The notes below the pieces were generated by a model. The model searched no databases and was not told the origin of the DNA. It was given only the letters and a program-made list of their open reading frames with translations. DNA of 64,000 bases from Spinacia oleracea (taxonomy: Eukaryota > Streptophyta > Magnoliopsida > Caryophyllales > Amaranthaceae): NCBI RefSeq assembly GCF_020520425.1, contig NC_079491.1:40910027-40974026 (forward strand), given 5' to 3'. The translations under genes were made by a program, and so were the position numbers. Positions 22,661-32,802 of this stretch are shown one piece after another (the first letter of the stretch is position 1; each line of letters starts with the position of its first letter).

Positions 22661-24113
22661 TTTGCTTGGGATTTCTCCCCAACATAAATCCTTCAAATTT
22701 TTTATTTGGGCTAAAAGGTAGATGGTTGTGGTCTTTAAGTCACGAGGCGAGACTGAGTGAGCCTCGTTTGGTAGGCCTATAGTGGACCTTTAATTTTAGC
22801 GGGCCTAGGGTGGACCTTTTAAATTGTCTTGCTTTGCAAGCGTATTTAGTCGTTTTTTTTAAATGTGCAAATAGCGTAGATTCAAAATGTTGTTTTTACC
22901 TTATTGAATTTTAAAGAAAGAATTACATCGAAAATAATCTTTTTTGCTTCTTTTCAGATTCCAGCTTTCGGGATTTAATTGGAAGTTGTGATTTAGACTC
23001 GAACTTTTATTAATCTTTCTGATTATAACCCGTGTATGACTACAAGGAGGTGGCCTAGACTCAAAATAATGACGTGGCGTGAGCCTATAATACTTGACCA
23101 AGCGACTCTCAGACCTAGGCTAATTGGACCATAACTTTCGTTGGTTGACACTTAAGATTTTAACCCTTGGGTGTTCATTTGTCATGCGCCATTTTGCTTA
23201 ATGTTGGCAAGGTAGTTAATAGGGGAGATCGAATTTTTATTTTTGCAAGGCTAGAATCATTAGTGCGGCTTCTCTCTTAGTGTGTATTGCTTTACTCCAA
23301 TGGTAGCCTTATGGCATGCCGATTTGGGTATTTTCATGGTTTGTCATGTTGCATTCATGTAAAATCTTTTAGTCCGTACTTAGGAATATTTAAAGGAGCG
23401 AGTGGCTCGAGAGGACTATGATAGTCGTGACCCAATGTGATCATGAGCCTTGAGGCCATTGATTTTTTGCTAATGGTATTGACACCTTAGGTTCACTTTG
23501 GGGGTTGTGCGACCATGAGGAATGATTTTCAGAATGTGACTGTTTCCATTTCGCAAATACTATAGTATATTCTTTTTATTGGTGAGAGAGAGTATTGAGG
23601 CCGTAGACTCTTAGCAAGGGATGACAATTACATATGGGTGCTTATTGATTTAAATGTTTAGGAAGGGAGACTCAATATGGTTTAACCTTTTAACTTGCAG
23701 AACGACACCAAGCATTAGGACCGATTCTATGGATAAGACAACTAAGACTTAGGATTTGGATTGTACTTTGGCATAGCCTAGTCTAGACTCGGATTTATTT
23801 ATATTTTATTTGAACATTTTTTTTTTCTTGAAGACTTTATTCGAACATTTATTTTTTTTGAATACTTCGCCCATGTGACATTCAAGGTCGTTTAATTAGC
23901 ATGCTCGGTTTTGGTGCCGAGCATTGTCGTCGTAGGAGGCCTAACAACGACACAAAGAGTTATTTATTTTTATTTTTTAGTCGCTTTTAGAATCGAGTGC
24001 CTTTCTTACGCCCTCGTAGCAATTTTTTTTTTACGAACGGTTTTTTTTGCTACGTGTTTTCTTTTTCGCGGGCACCGAGGCTGCTGCGCCTGACCAGAAG
24101 GCCAAACAGCAAC
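22661..24113. other. Interior of B, no gene; leader-like from about 23890
   Basis: No supported frame. From about 23890 (CATGCTCGGTTTTGGTGCCG) the sequence is the reverse complement of the A leader near 27960 and of the C leader near 35270, so it is the 5' leader of B. Confidence 0.5.
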
Positions 24114-24170
24114 TTCAGCGCCCAGCGTCGGGCGTGAGAAATTCTGGCGCCCAGCCAGGGGCGTTGAAAA
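24114..24170 (-). repeat. Double-hairpin module 6 (leader of B)
   Basis: Counterpart of modules 8 and 11 in the leaders of A and C, with CTGGCGCCCAGCC..GGGGCGTTGAAAA. Confidence 0.75.
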
Positions 24171-24974
24171 TGCGTCCCTGGCTGGTTCTCGTTTTCTGTT
24201 TGCGTCTACTTTTGTTTATGCGACTTCGATTTTGCGTGCTTGCCTAATAACGTCCTTTAAGCGTTGTGCAGCGTTTGTGGGATTCGTTACAAGCCATCCC
24301 GAGCGTCGCTTATTTTTGTGGCGATCGTTCGGGTTTGCGGAACACGTATTTCGGTATAACTCTTTGGCGAATTGGTTCATGAATGTTTGGGCAATTTTTA
24401 AGGTCGTTGGTTTTCTAGCATTATTTGTCTAGCATTATTCGTACGCACAATCATAACATAGTCACATAGTTCGCTACACATAACTACATTACAAACATGG
24501 ATTTGAAAATTAAATATGTCACGTAGTTTATGATAGGCTTCTATGGGTAGTATTTGCGCCTGGCTTGGTACTGCTTCTATCGCAGATCCAAAACATGCCC
24601 CGGTCAAGGTAGTGTCTTCAACAGACGAATTTCGTCCCAGAAGGCCAACCCGCAAGTGCAAGCCAAGGGGGCATGCAGGCGAGAGGGACCTAATGAGCGA
24701 GCGATTGGGTTTGGGACGGGTGTACTACTAGCGAAAGTGCCGAGTGGACAACATTCGAAGCGTATGCACCCCCCGGTTGGCGTTGGTTATCCTTAGTCCC
24801 AACTCCCGAGATGAAACACCAAGGGAGCCAAGATTCGTTATGCGGTTCTGCCCGTTCACATTAATATGCTGATTTTCAGGTCGTCCCAACTTGATGGGGA
24901 AAGAAACGCGGGGTAGGATCGTTTCACCCTTCGGCTATTTTGCTTACCTACAAGCACGAGTATTTCCTTCACTA

Positions 24975-24993
24975 TCCCCAGTGGATTAGCCAC
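24975..24993 (-). other. Primer-binding site of element B (mutated)
   Basis: The minus strand reads GTGGCTAATCCACTGGGGA next to the LTR end. The version in A is GTGGCGACTCCACTAGGGA, so B differs at three central positions. A tRNA-Arg type primer as in some Tat elements is possible but unverified. Confidence 0.55.
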
Positions 24994-25635
24994 TATGAGG
25001 GGGTCGAAAAAGCACGAGGCTAATGCGTGACCTCGTCCCTCGTGGGTGTGACGCTTCTTTTTGTCAAATCAAGTGTAATTGGATTTCCTGTGAGTTTACA
25101 CCCAATTGACTAGTAATATAGGAGTCGCCATTCAGTTTTTAACGACAATGAGAAAAACTGACAAAACCCGGTTATCGTGACATAAAGGGAGTGCAATTAT
25201 GTTTGACCACGACGGCCGTAGGTTCCATTGTGATCCCTGGTGTGGGGATCTCTCAATATACACCCGCAAGGTAGAGATTGAGGGTTTGGGGGACTGTAAC
25301 TACCGAGAGGAGTACTTCGCTCGTCGATAACTCCGGAGGCAGGATATCCTTACTAGCTCAGCATAAATAATTGAAAGGACATGCGTTAACTATTAAACTA
25401 ATCTGAGTTGATTTTAGCAATATGCAACATATAATACTAGTTCGATCGTGATTATCTAATTTAAATAGCATTAAGGGACCTAACATGATAATCCGATTTC
25501 CCAAAAATATTATATTTGTTAGGCGTGAAAGAACAATCAGATTTTAGTTAGTTTAACAGTTCATAAAAGGGCGAGGAAAGAAATTAAACCATGGAAAAGG
25601 GACACATTACGACGCACCCTTGAGAGGTGCGTCAC
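24994..25635 (-). repeat. Partial 5' LTR of element B
   Basis: The minus-orientation LTR runs from its terminal CATA (CACA elsewhere) to the palindrome GACGCACC..GGTGCGTC, where it breaks off. A plus-strand LTR piece begins 3 bp later. Confidence 0.8.
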
Positions 25636-25638
25636 AAT

Positions 25639-26892
25639 TAGAAACCTGTCATAATTAGGTGTAGCACTCCAACATAAATCCTAAATGAGATAGAAATTGC
25701 GAGAGAATCCTATTCCTAATATGATTCGAAAATAAGAGTCACGTATTAATTAAAATCCTAACGAGCCTAGAGTTCGTAACGGGCCCAGATGCATTCCATC
25801 ATAAAATTAATACGCACTAAAAGACTCGATTAAAGTCTCAAACACTCCGGATTCTAGGAATCCGAATCTGACTAAGAAAACAGCCCAGATCCTATTTTCA
25901 ACGCCTGGCTCTGGGCGCCGAAATCTTCGGCGCCCAGGCCTGGGCGCTGAAATTACCTGGGACGTGTTCTTTCCTAATTCCTCGTGGATTAGAGCTCTAC
26001 AATTCTATCTTTCCACGAACTCTTTTCTATAAATATACCCCAAGTTCGACGTGAAAAAAGAACAACACACAATTATTATTCTGAGTATTGACTCTAAACC
26101 CCTAAGCCTAAGCATCACGCTGTAAAAACTGATCACGCGTTCTGTCGCAATCGATCCATAAATCGAACAGAACGTATCCTGTCCCATAACTTGAGATTCG
26201 TTAAATAAAAGGAGAAATAGAAAAGTCAAAGTGGTTAGTTTTCTGAGAACTGTGACGCACCTCTCAAGGGTGCGTCGTAATGTGTCCCTTTTCCATGGTT
26301 TAATTGCTTTCCTCGCCCTTTTATGAACTGTTAAACTAACTAAAATCTTATTGTTCGATCACGCTTAATAAATATGATAGTTTTGGGAAATTGGATTATC
26401 ATGCTAGGTCCCTTAAAGCAATCTAAATCAGATAATCGCGTTCGATCTAGTACTATATGTTGCATATTGTTAAAATCAACTCAGATTAGTTTAATAGTTA
26501 ACGCATGTCCCTTCAATTATTTATGCTGAGCTAGTAAGGATATCCTGCCTCTGGAGTTATCGAAGAGCGAGTACTCCTCTCGGTAGTTACAGTCCCCCGG
26601 ACCCTCAATCTCTACCTTGCGGGTGTATGTTGAGAGATCCCCACACCAGGGATCACAAGGCAACCTACGGCCGTCGTGGTCAAACATAATTGCACTCCCT
26701 TTATGTCACGATAACTGGGTTTTGTCAGTTTTTCTCATTGTCGTTAAAAACTGAATGGCGACTCCTATATTACTAGTCAATTGGGTGTAAACTCACAGGA
26801 AATCCAATTACACTTGATTTGACAAAAAGAAACGTCACACCCACGAGGGACAAGGTCACGCATTAGCCTCGTGCTTTTTTGACCCCCTCACA
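25639..26892 (+). repeat. 5' LTR of element A, first ~230 bp missing
   Basis: It begins TAGAAACCTGTC, about 230 bp into the LTR, and runs collinearly to GACCCCCTCACA at 26892. TATA box TATAAATAT is at 26028-26036. The primer-binding site follows directly. The missing start replaces the expected TGTAGACACC with inverted LTR sequence of B. Confidence 0.8.
25897..25953 (+). repeat. Double-hairpin module 7 (LTR of A)
   Basis: TTCAACGCCTGGCTCTGGGC and CGGCGCCCAGGCCTGGGCGC arms, about 75 bp upstream of the TATA box. Confidence 0.8.
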
Positions 26893-26911
26893 GTGGCGAC
26901 TCCACTAGGGA
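26893..26911 (+). other. Primer-binding site of element A
   Basis: GTGGCGACTCCACTAGGGA directly follows the LTR CA end. The related C site is GTGGCGACTACACTGGGGA. A site of this kind should pair with a tRNA 3' end. I did not match it to a specific tRNA; an Arg tRNA, as reported for Ogre-like elements, is likely. Confidence 0.6.
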
Positions 26912-28129
26912 TATTGAAGGAAATACTCGTGCTTGTAGGTAATCAAAATAGCCGAAGGGTGAAACGATCCTACCCCGCGTTTAGTTCCCAATCAAGTTGG
27001 GACGACCTGAAAATCAGCATATTAATGTGAACGGGCAGAACCGCATAACGAATCTTGGCTCCCTTAGATATTTCATCTCGGGAGTTGGGACTAAGGATAC
27101 CCATCGCCAACCGGGGGGTGCATACGCTTCGAATGTTGTCCACTCGGCACTTTCCCTAGTAGTACACCCGTCCCAAACCCAATCGCTCGCCCATTAGGTC
27201 CCTCTCATTGGTGCATGCCCCCTTGGCTTACATCGTGATTGGCCTCTTGGGCGAAATTCGTCTGTGAAGACACTACCTCGACCGTGGCATGTGTTGGATC
27301 TGCGATAGAAGCGGTACCAAGCCAGGCGCAAAAACTACCTATAGAAGCTTATCATAAACTACATGACATATTATCATTGCCTCATGATGTAATGTTAGTT
27401 ATGTGTAGCGAAATATATGATTGTGTGTGACAAAGTATCCTAGAAAAACCAACGACCTTAAAAATTTCCCAAACATTCATAAACCAATTTGCCAAAGTGT
27501 TATACCGAAATACGTGTTCCGCAAACCCGAACGATCGCCACAAAAATAAGCGACGCCCGGGATGGCCTGTCACGAATCCCACAAACGCTGCACAACACGT
27601 AAAGGACGTTATTAGGCAAGCACGCGAAATCGAAGTCGCATAAACAAAAGTAGAAGCAAACAGAAAACGAGAACCAGCCAGGGACGCATTTTCAACGCCC
27701 GTGGCTGGGCGCCAGAATTTCTCACGCCCTACGCTGGGCGCTGAAGTTGCTGCTTGGCCTTCTGGTCAGGCGCAACAGCCTCCGTGCCCGCGCAAAAGGA
27801 AAATACGTAGCACAAAAAACCGTTCGTAAAAAAAGAATTTGCTACGAGGGCGTAAGAAAAAGCACTCGATTCTAAAAGAGGCTCATAAAAAATAAATAAC
27901 TCTTTGTGTCGTTGTTAGGCCTCCTACGACGACAATGCTCGGCACCAAAACCGAACATGCCAATAACTACGAATGTCAAAATGGGCAAGTGTTTTGAAAA
28001 TCCAAAGAATGACCAAAAGAAAGAACTAAAAGTGTACCAACAAAAGAAAGAGCGAAAAACCAATAGAGAGAGTCAAAGTCTAGACTAAGTAATGCTTGAA
28101 ACTTTGGGGCCTAAACTTTAGCTTATCTT
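26912..28129 (+). other. 5' leader of element A
   Basis: This untranslated leader of about 1.2 kb is collinear with 34251-35300 of C and inverted 24970-23890 of B. Short frames in it are not conserved between copies. It contains hairpin module 8. Confidence 0.65.
27691..27747 (+). repeat. Double-hairpin module 8 (leader of A)
   Basis: TTCAACGCCCGTGGCTGGGC and CTCACGCCCTACGCTGGGCG arms, followed by CTGAAGTTGC. Leader copies are more diverged in the second arm than LTR copies. Confidence 0.75.
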
Positions 28130-30043
28130 ATGCATAGGACTGGTCCTGCCACTTGGTGCCGATCGGGAAATCAAAGGTTAGTACGTCTCGAAGATACATC
28201 GCCAACACCAGGTTTAGTGACTCAAAGCTCCGTCCGTCATCCCTCATTTCAAGGATCTCCGCTTCCCCAACCTCGATTCGCACCCTCAAACATGTCCATC
28301 GAAGAATTGCGAGACCAGATGGCTCAAATGACCCAACTCATGGGCCAACTGAAAATGGAAAACGAAGCCTTAGCGGCTGCACAAGCCAAAAATGACCTCG
28401 ATAACGAGAAGAGGATTGAAGAAATGGTTCTACAGCAAACCATGGGGAGCAAGTACTTCTCCCTTAATCATGAACCTTTTCCTGGCAAACTACCAGAAAA
28501 GTTTAGTTCATCTGACTTACCAAAGTTTAAAGCCACGGACAATCCTCGTGATCACCTATTGAGCTTTGTGAATGCCATGAACTTGAAAGGCGTGGACAAG
28601 TCCATGTATTTACCTGCCTTTCCTTTGTCCTTGGAACCTGTGCCGCTCAAATGGTACTATCACCAGGACCCTAAGCTCTTCCCCACTTGGGAAGACTTTG
28701 TCAATGTCTTCATGAAGCAATACTCGTCGAACATGGATTTTCAAGTCACCATGCGCGAGCTGGAAGTTCTCTTCCAAAAGAAAAATGAGGGTTTCACAAC
28801 CTACTTTGCTAGATGGAGGGATCAGGCGGCCCAACTAATCAATAGGCCTCCCGAAACAGAATTGGTCCAAAAATTCATTGACAACCTGGACCCGGCTTAC
28901 AGACAACACCTTAGGTACCTGGGACTTGACACTTTCAAAAGAGTTTATGATGTGGGAATAAAGATCGAGGATGATCTCGCAAAAACAATACAAAGTAAAC
29001 CCGCATACAATAGCAACACCTACAACAGGGGCAACACATCCCAAGCCCAAGAAGTCCATGCCGTAGAGGAGACTCCCGCGCTAAGTAGCCCTGGAAGATG
29101 GGTCCGAGACCGAAAGTTTGCCCCACTTGGGCCGACTTTGGTACAAGCCTTCGAAAGACTAACCAATCAAGGAAAGTTGCGACCTATAGGCCCCACCCGT
29201 GACCCTCCTGTCAAGAGCAAATATTGGGTCGAAGGTACTTATTGCAAGTTCCATCAAGGAAATGGGCATGACACCGAAAACTGCTGGAACCTAAAAAATA
29301 CAATCCAGGACATGATAGAGGATGAAGTGATACCTCTCCCTAACGTTGGCGAACCCAACAACAACAAGAGCCCACTCGGCTCTTGTCACATCTCTCTCGA
29401 CCAACCAGAAAATGAGAACTTCGACCCTACGGTGTACATTACACCTCAAGATGCACCACTCGATGTGTTCCCTATGGATCGAATCGAGAGAGAAGTGTGC
29501 GGTGTGTGGGATGATGATGCTGAAGATATTTACCTATCTCAAGTGTCGGGCCAGGACCTCTTTACTGAAACTTGGCCCGGGTATGCTCACATTGACACCA
29601 CCCCTCAGGAGCCCGAGGTCGACAACCTCACCCGATCCGGAAGGATATACCAACCGGATATTCGCCCACCTCCTATGGACGATATCCCAGTTAGGCAAAC
29701 TCCTGAGAATGGACGGCACACCACCGTCGCGAAAGTCATTGAAAATCCTCTCTTGAAACAACTAAAAAGAACTAAAGCCGAAATTACCATCTGGGATCTC
29801 ATGTGTACTTCAAAGGAACATCGCGAAAAGCTTATTCGCTCACTCAACCTCATCTCAGTACCTACAGATATCACACCTGACTCATTGGTTAACCACGTCA
29901 CGAGAGATGCCGGAGAAAAGGCCATAGTTTTCACTGACAAAGACTTGCCCAAAGAGGGGGGTGCTCACAATAAAGCCCTCTATCTAGTAGTTGGATGCAA
30001 AGGACAAAACATCCATTGCGAACCGCCCATTGCTTGGGGCTAG
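28130..30043 (+). CDS. gag: Gag of element A fused to the start of its protease
   Basis: This open frame of 637 codons encodes the capsid polyprotein of a Tat-type gypsy element. The likely start is the Met at 28292 (MSIEELRDQMAQMTQLMGQL), which begins a coiled coil; the upstream 54 codons look like leader. The Retrotrans_gag domain spans about residues 150-270 (PLSLEPVPLKWYYHQ, FVNVFMKQY, YFARWRDQA). A zinc knuckle variant YCKFHQGNGHDTENCWNL lies near residue 380. From about residue 590 the frame enters the protease N-terminal region (KALYLVVGCKGQNIHC) and is then thrown out of frame, ending EPPIAWG. Gag itself looks intact, so the particle protein could still be made. No RT follows in this element. 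Confidence 0.85.
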   Translation: MHRTGPATWCRSGNQRLVRLEDTSPTPGLVTQSSVRHPSFQGSPLPQPRFAPSNMSIEELRDQMAQMTQLMGQLKMENEALAAAQAKNDLDNEKRIEEMVLQQTMGSKYFSLNHEPFPGKLPEKFSSSDLPKFKATDNPRDHLLSFVNAMNLKGVDKSMYLPAFPLSLEPVPLKWYYHQDPKLFPTWEDFVNVFMKQYSSNMDFQVTMRELEVLFQKKNEGFTTYFARWRDQAAQLINRPPETELVQKFIDNLDPAYRQHLRYLGLDTFKRVYDVGIKIEDDLAKTIQSKPAYNSNTYNRGNTSQAQEVHAVEETPALSSPGRWVRDRKFAPLGPTLVQAFERLTNQGKLRPIGPTRDPPVKSKYWVEGTYCKFHQGNGHDTENCWNLKNTIQDMIEDEVIPLPNVGEPNNNKSPLGSCHISLDQPENENFDPTVYITPQDAPLDVFPMDRIEREVCGVWDDDAEDIYLSQVSGQDLFTETWPGYAHIDTTPQEPEVDNLTRSGRIYQPDIRPPPMDDIPVRQTPENGRHTTVAKVIENPLLKQLKRTKAEITIWDLMCTSKEHREKLIRSLNLISVPTDITPDSLVNHVTRDAGEKAIVFTDKDLPKEGGAHNKALYLVVGCKGQNIHCEPPIAWG

Positions 30044-30873
30044 GAAACGATGACTTCCAAACCTCCACGAATGGGGTACGAGCTTATGATAACTCCCGAA
30101 GGCCTGTGTTGGGAAAAATCAACCTTACCATACAAACCGGGCCTGTGGCACGCACCACGGAGTTTCAAATAATCGACATCAAGCCCACTTTCAACCTCCT
30201 CTTGGGGCGACCTTGGCTCCATGACTTAGGAGGTGTGGCTTCTACCTTGCACCAAATGGTTAAACTTAAACATAACGGGGTAATACTAGAAATCCACGCC
30301 CCTCCTCTCGACGTCAGTTGTACTATGGTTGGAACGGCCGAAACTGCAGACAACCTTTACGGGTTTCAAATGGAAGAAGCAATCCAGTTCATCGAAGACT
30401 ATGATCCAGCATTCCTAGACCCGCACGCATCCCGAGTCATCCCTAGAATGCTGTTAGCTCAAGGTTATTTCCCTGGAACCCCATTGGGCATAAGGAAGAA
30501 GGAATGCACATTCCATCCTTTACCCAACAAATCTACTCCCTTTGGCTTAGGCTATGAACCAACGGAGGAAGATATTGCTGACCGCCTGTCTGGGCTACGC
30601 CTTAACAAGGCCAAACAAACCACCCTCCTTCCCCCGTATCAAAGAACCCTTAACGGGATGTTCGTTCGGGAAGGAGAAGGACACCTATGCTGTGATTTCC
30701 CTGAACCCTTCGTCCAGGATGGCTTGCTAAAACCAGGATTTGAAATCTTCCATGACTGCCACACCTTGGATGAGGCACCCCACCTCACCAAGACTAAAAC
30801 AGCTGAAATTTGGACAACCAGGCTTTATGGACATTGTTTAACGAACCGAGGCCTATGGAGAACGAGACTGTGA
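30044..30873 (+). pseudogene. Retropepsin remainder, catalytic segment missing
   Basis: After the gag frame ends, a second frame continues the aspartic protease: LGNDDFQTSTNGVRAYDNSR, IQTGPVARTTEFQIIDI and then NLLLGRPWLHDLGG, the hallmark C-terminal motif of Ty3/gypsy retropepsins. Between GQNIHC and LGNDDF the expected D-(S/T)-G active-site segment is absent, and a stop and frame change sit at 30030-30045. A deletion of a few dozen bases that also shifts frame explains this. Past the protease a linker region continues (FQMEEAIQFIEDYDPAF). The frame is lost again near 30800, where 30810-31058 takes over. The enzyme must be inactive. Confidence 0.75.
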
Positions 30874-31058
30874 TGACTACCCTAGCTTTACAAGATGAAG
30901 GTTTCGATCCAACCCGGTTAATCGCTCCTGCATCAACACTAGAAGAGATCGAGAACGGATGGGTGAAGACATATCAGTGGGTCAATGCAAAAGGAATAGA
31001 ATTCAAGATGAGTACCAGTGAAGGACCAAAGTTTTACGAGACTAAACCCAAGATATGA
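30810..31058 (+). pseudogene. Protease-RT linker fragment; pol deleted after it
   Basis: This short frame contains TTLALQDEGFDPTRLIAPAS and GWVKTYQWVNAKGIEFKM. It is homologous to MALALQDEVFDPTKLIAPSP and GWRKTFKWTNSRGMKFKI in C at 35700-35840, which precede its RT. In A the frame stops at PKI and no RT, RNase H or integrase follows, so A has lost the rest of pol at this point. Confidence 0.75.
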
Positions 31059-32375
31059 GCCACATAGAGAACCTTAGTAAAAAGCGCCTAGTAGTTCTTT
31101 AGATTGGTAGAAAAAAAAAAAAGACTTTAGATGGTCCTAAGACCCCTTAGAATATAGGTCAATTTTATTTCAGTATGTTTTCCTTACTTTCCAAATTAAT
31201 AAAGGCGTAATGTTTCTCCTAAATTTTTTATTCTAACACTAAGTAAGCACCAAATGTACTTGCAAAATACAAAAAATAAAGAGGCGGCCCACTCTAGGCC
31301 CAACAAACGAGGCCCACTCGGTCTTGAAATCGTTCCGTGGGAACCAATTCCCGAAACCCACAAAATAAACCATACCATCCCCTTTATATCCCCAAAACAT
31401 AAAGGTCATAAAAGTCAATCCATGCAACCCGAAGAAATTGAAGGAAATCAAAATCCAAGACAAATGCAAATGTTGCTTAAAAAGGGAATTAATAAAATGT
31501 AACCCCACCATACCCTTCAAAAACGACACGCACCTCAACCCACCCAAAATCCTACACAAAGATCTTTATAACTCCCGCACCCTAACTCCATTTTCAAAGC
31601 CATTTCGAGTCACGAATAGAAAAAATTAATCCGGACAAAAATGCGTCTCACGCTAACAGTAAAAAAAAGCCTCCGAAATAGCCTCAAAATCAATTTTTAT
31701 ACAAGTAAAAAGCAAAGCACTAAAACGAAGAAAAAGAAATAAATGCAAGAACACGTGAAGCAAAGCGTCAAAAACGACCGCCAGAAATCACTTCCAGCGC
31801 CTAGGGCTGGGCGCCGAAATCATTGACGCCCCAGCCTGGGCGTTGAAACTCTCTGCCTGCCTAAATTTTTTTAGAAGTGCTCGTCATTTTTTGCGCACAT
31901 AACGGAAAAATAACGAACACTTGTGGGGTACAACACGTATCCAAATAGGCTCACAAAAAAATAGTCGAATTTCATTTTTTACGCGACTTACGGCAAAAAA
32001 AAACGGCAGACGAAAATAATGATAATACTTCACTCATTTGACCGGTTAAGTAATATGCTTCCACCTCAGGGCATATCAACTAAAATCTGGCATCTTAGAA
32101 TTTATTCTAGCTAGAACCACGCGCGACCTGATTCTGACAAGATACGTAGGCAATCCTTACCAAGGATTCGGTCCAATAAAAAAAACATATATAAATTGTG
32201 AAAAAAGTGTTAGACATATAAAAATATAAAAAAGAGGAGAAACAAAAAATGAAAATGAAAAATAAAAATACGCCTTTATTGAAAAATAATAAGAAGGAAA
32301 ACAAAGTGCTAAGAAATGAAAAAACAAACACAACTGAAATAAATAAAGGGCACCTACACCCTAGCAAGAACTACA
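31059..32375. other. Element A spacer between pol remnant and antisense gene
   Basis: No supported frame. It contains double-hairpin module 9 (31792-31849) and a conserved block at 32108-32181 with CAATCCTTACCAAGGATTC (a 7-bp stem) that also lies at 39772-39842 of C. Both sit just past the stop of an antisense gene, so they may be its 3' untranslated region or terminator-like sequence. Confidence 0.5.
31792..31849 (-). repeat. Double-hairpin module 9 (spacer of A)
   Basis: CCAGCGCCTAGGGCTGGGCG and GACGCCCCAGCCTGGGCG arms. Its outer flank GAAGTGCTCGTCATTTT is the inverse of that beside module 5. Confidence 0.75.
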
Positions 32376-32802
32376 CTACTCTAGTTCTTCCGGATCATCA
32401 AATAAAGTCTTGTAGAGGGCAATGTTCGCAGGATCCACCCCCACAGTCTTCTGCGCTGCCCCTATATCAATCTCCATAAGAACCAGCTCCTGGACACTAA
32501 CTTCCAAAGATGCCAAGGCTTCAGAAACATTCTTGGTTATAGCCCGCTCAGCCTCAAGGGCACAAACAATGGTGGGAGAAGAATTATTATCATCAACTAG
32601 ACTAGCCACTGTTTCTACAGGCGGCTGAGCCTTCCTAACCCATACATTGTTCCGGCGACGATCTCCGCGAGAGCCTGCACTTCTTTTAGCAACAGCAGGC
32701 CCCTTCATGTTAGGCACCTTTTTAGGCCTAGAACTGGAACGGGGAGGAACTTCCTTTCGCTTTCGATCAGGACGAGCTTTCATAGTCTTAATACCATGGG
32801 TG
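32376..32802 (-). CDS. Antisense gene of A, last coding segment (DUF7745/PMD-like)
   Basis: The minus strand reads THGIKTMKARPDRKRKEVPP, a long Lys/Arg-rich stretch, then an acidic helical end (SVQELVLMEIDIGAAQKTV) and a stop at 32376. The reading frame joins exactly to 45892-46447 if element C and one GGGTG copy are removed. The basic run could be a nuclear localisation signal and the tail a coiled coil. Codons between 32803 and 32882 that look like an N-terminus are C LTR sequence, not part of this gene. It is the 3' end of an extra gene carried antisense to gag, as known for Tat-lineage elements. Whether it is expressed is unknown; as it stands the gene is split. Confidence 0.6.

Larger units (their letters stand above)
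15428..25635 (-). mobile_element. Element B: minus-strand gypsy element without gag or pol
   Basis: On the minus strand it reads: partial 5' LTR (25635-24994), primer-binding site (24993-24975), leader homologous to those of A and C (about 24970-23890), a long non-coding interior, hairpin repeats (17975-17424), polypurine tract (16928-16911) and full 3' LTR (16910-15428). No gag, protease, RT or integrase frame is visible in the 8-kb interior, so it depends on other elements. The interior instead holds a YTH-like fragment (22146-22450) and four double-hairpin modules. The 5' LTR is cut at the short palindrome near its middle and joined to an opposite LTR. Confidence 0.75.

Noticed and set aside
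24398..24796. Overlapping small ORFs in the leaders (also 27239-27430, 34810-35289)
   Set aside because: They lie in the shared untranslated leader of A, B and C and are not conserved in frame between copies.
30040..30353. Minus-strand ORFs opposite gag and pol (many between 28610 and 39394)
   Set aside because: Shadows of well-supported plus-strand retroelement coding sequence.
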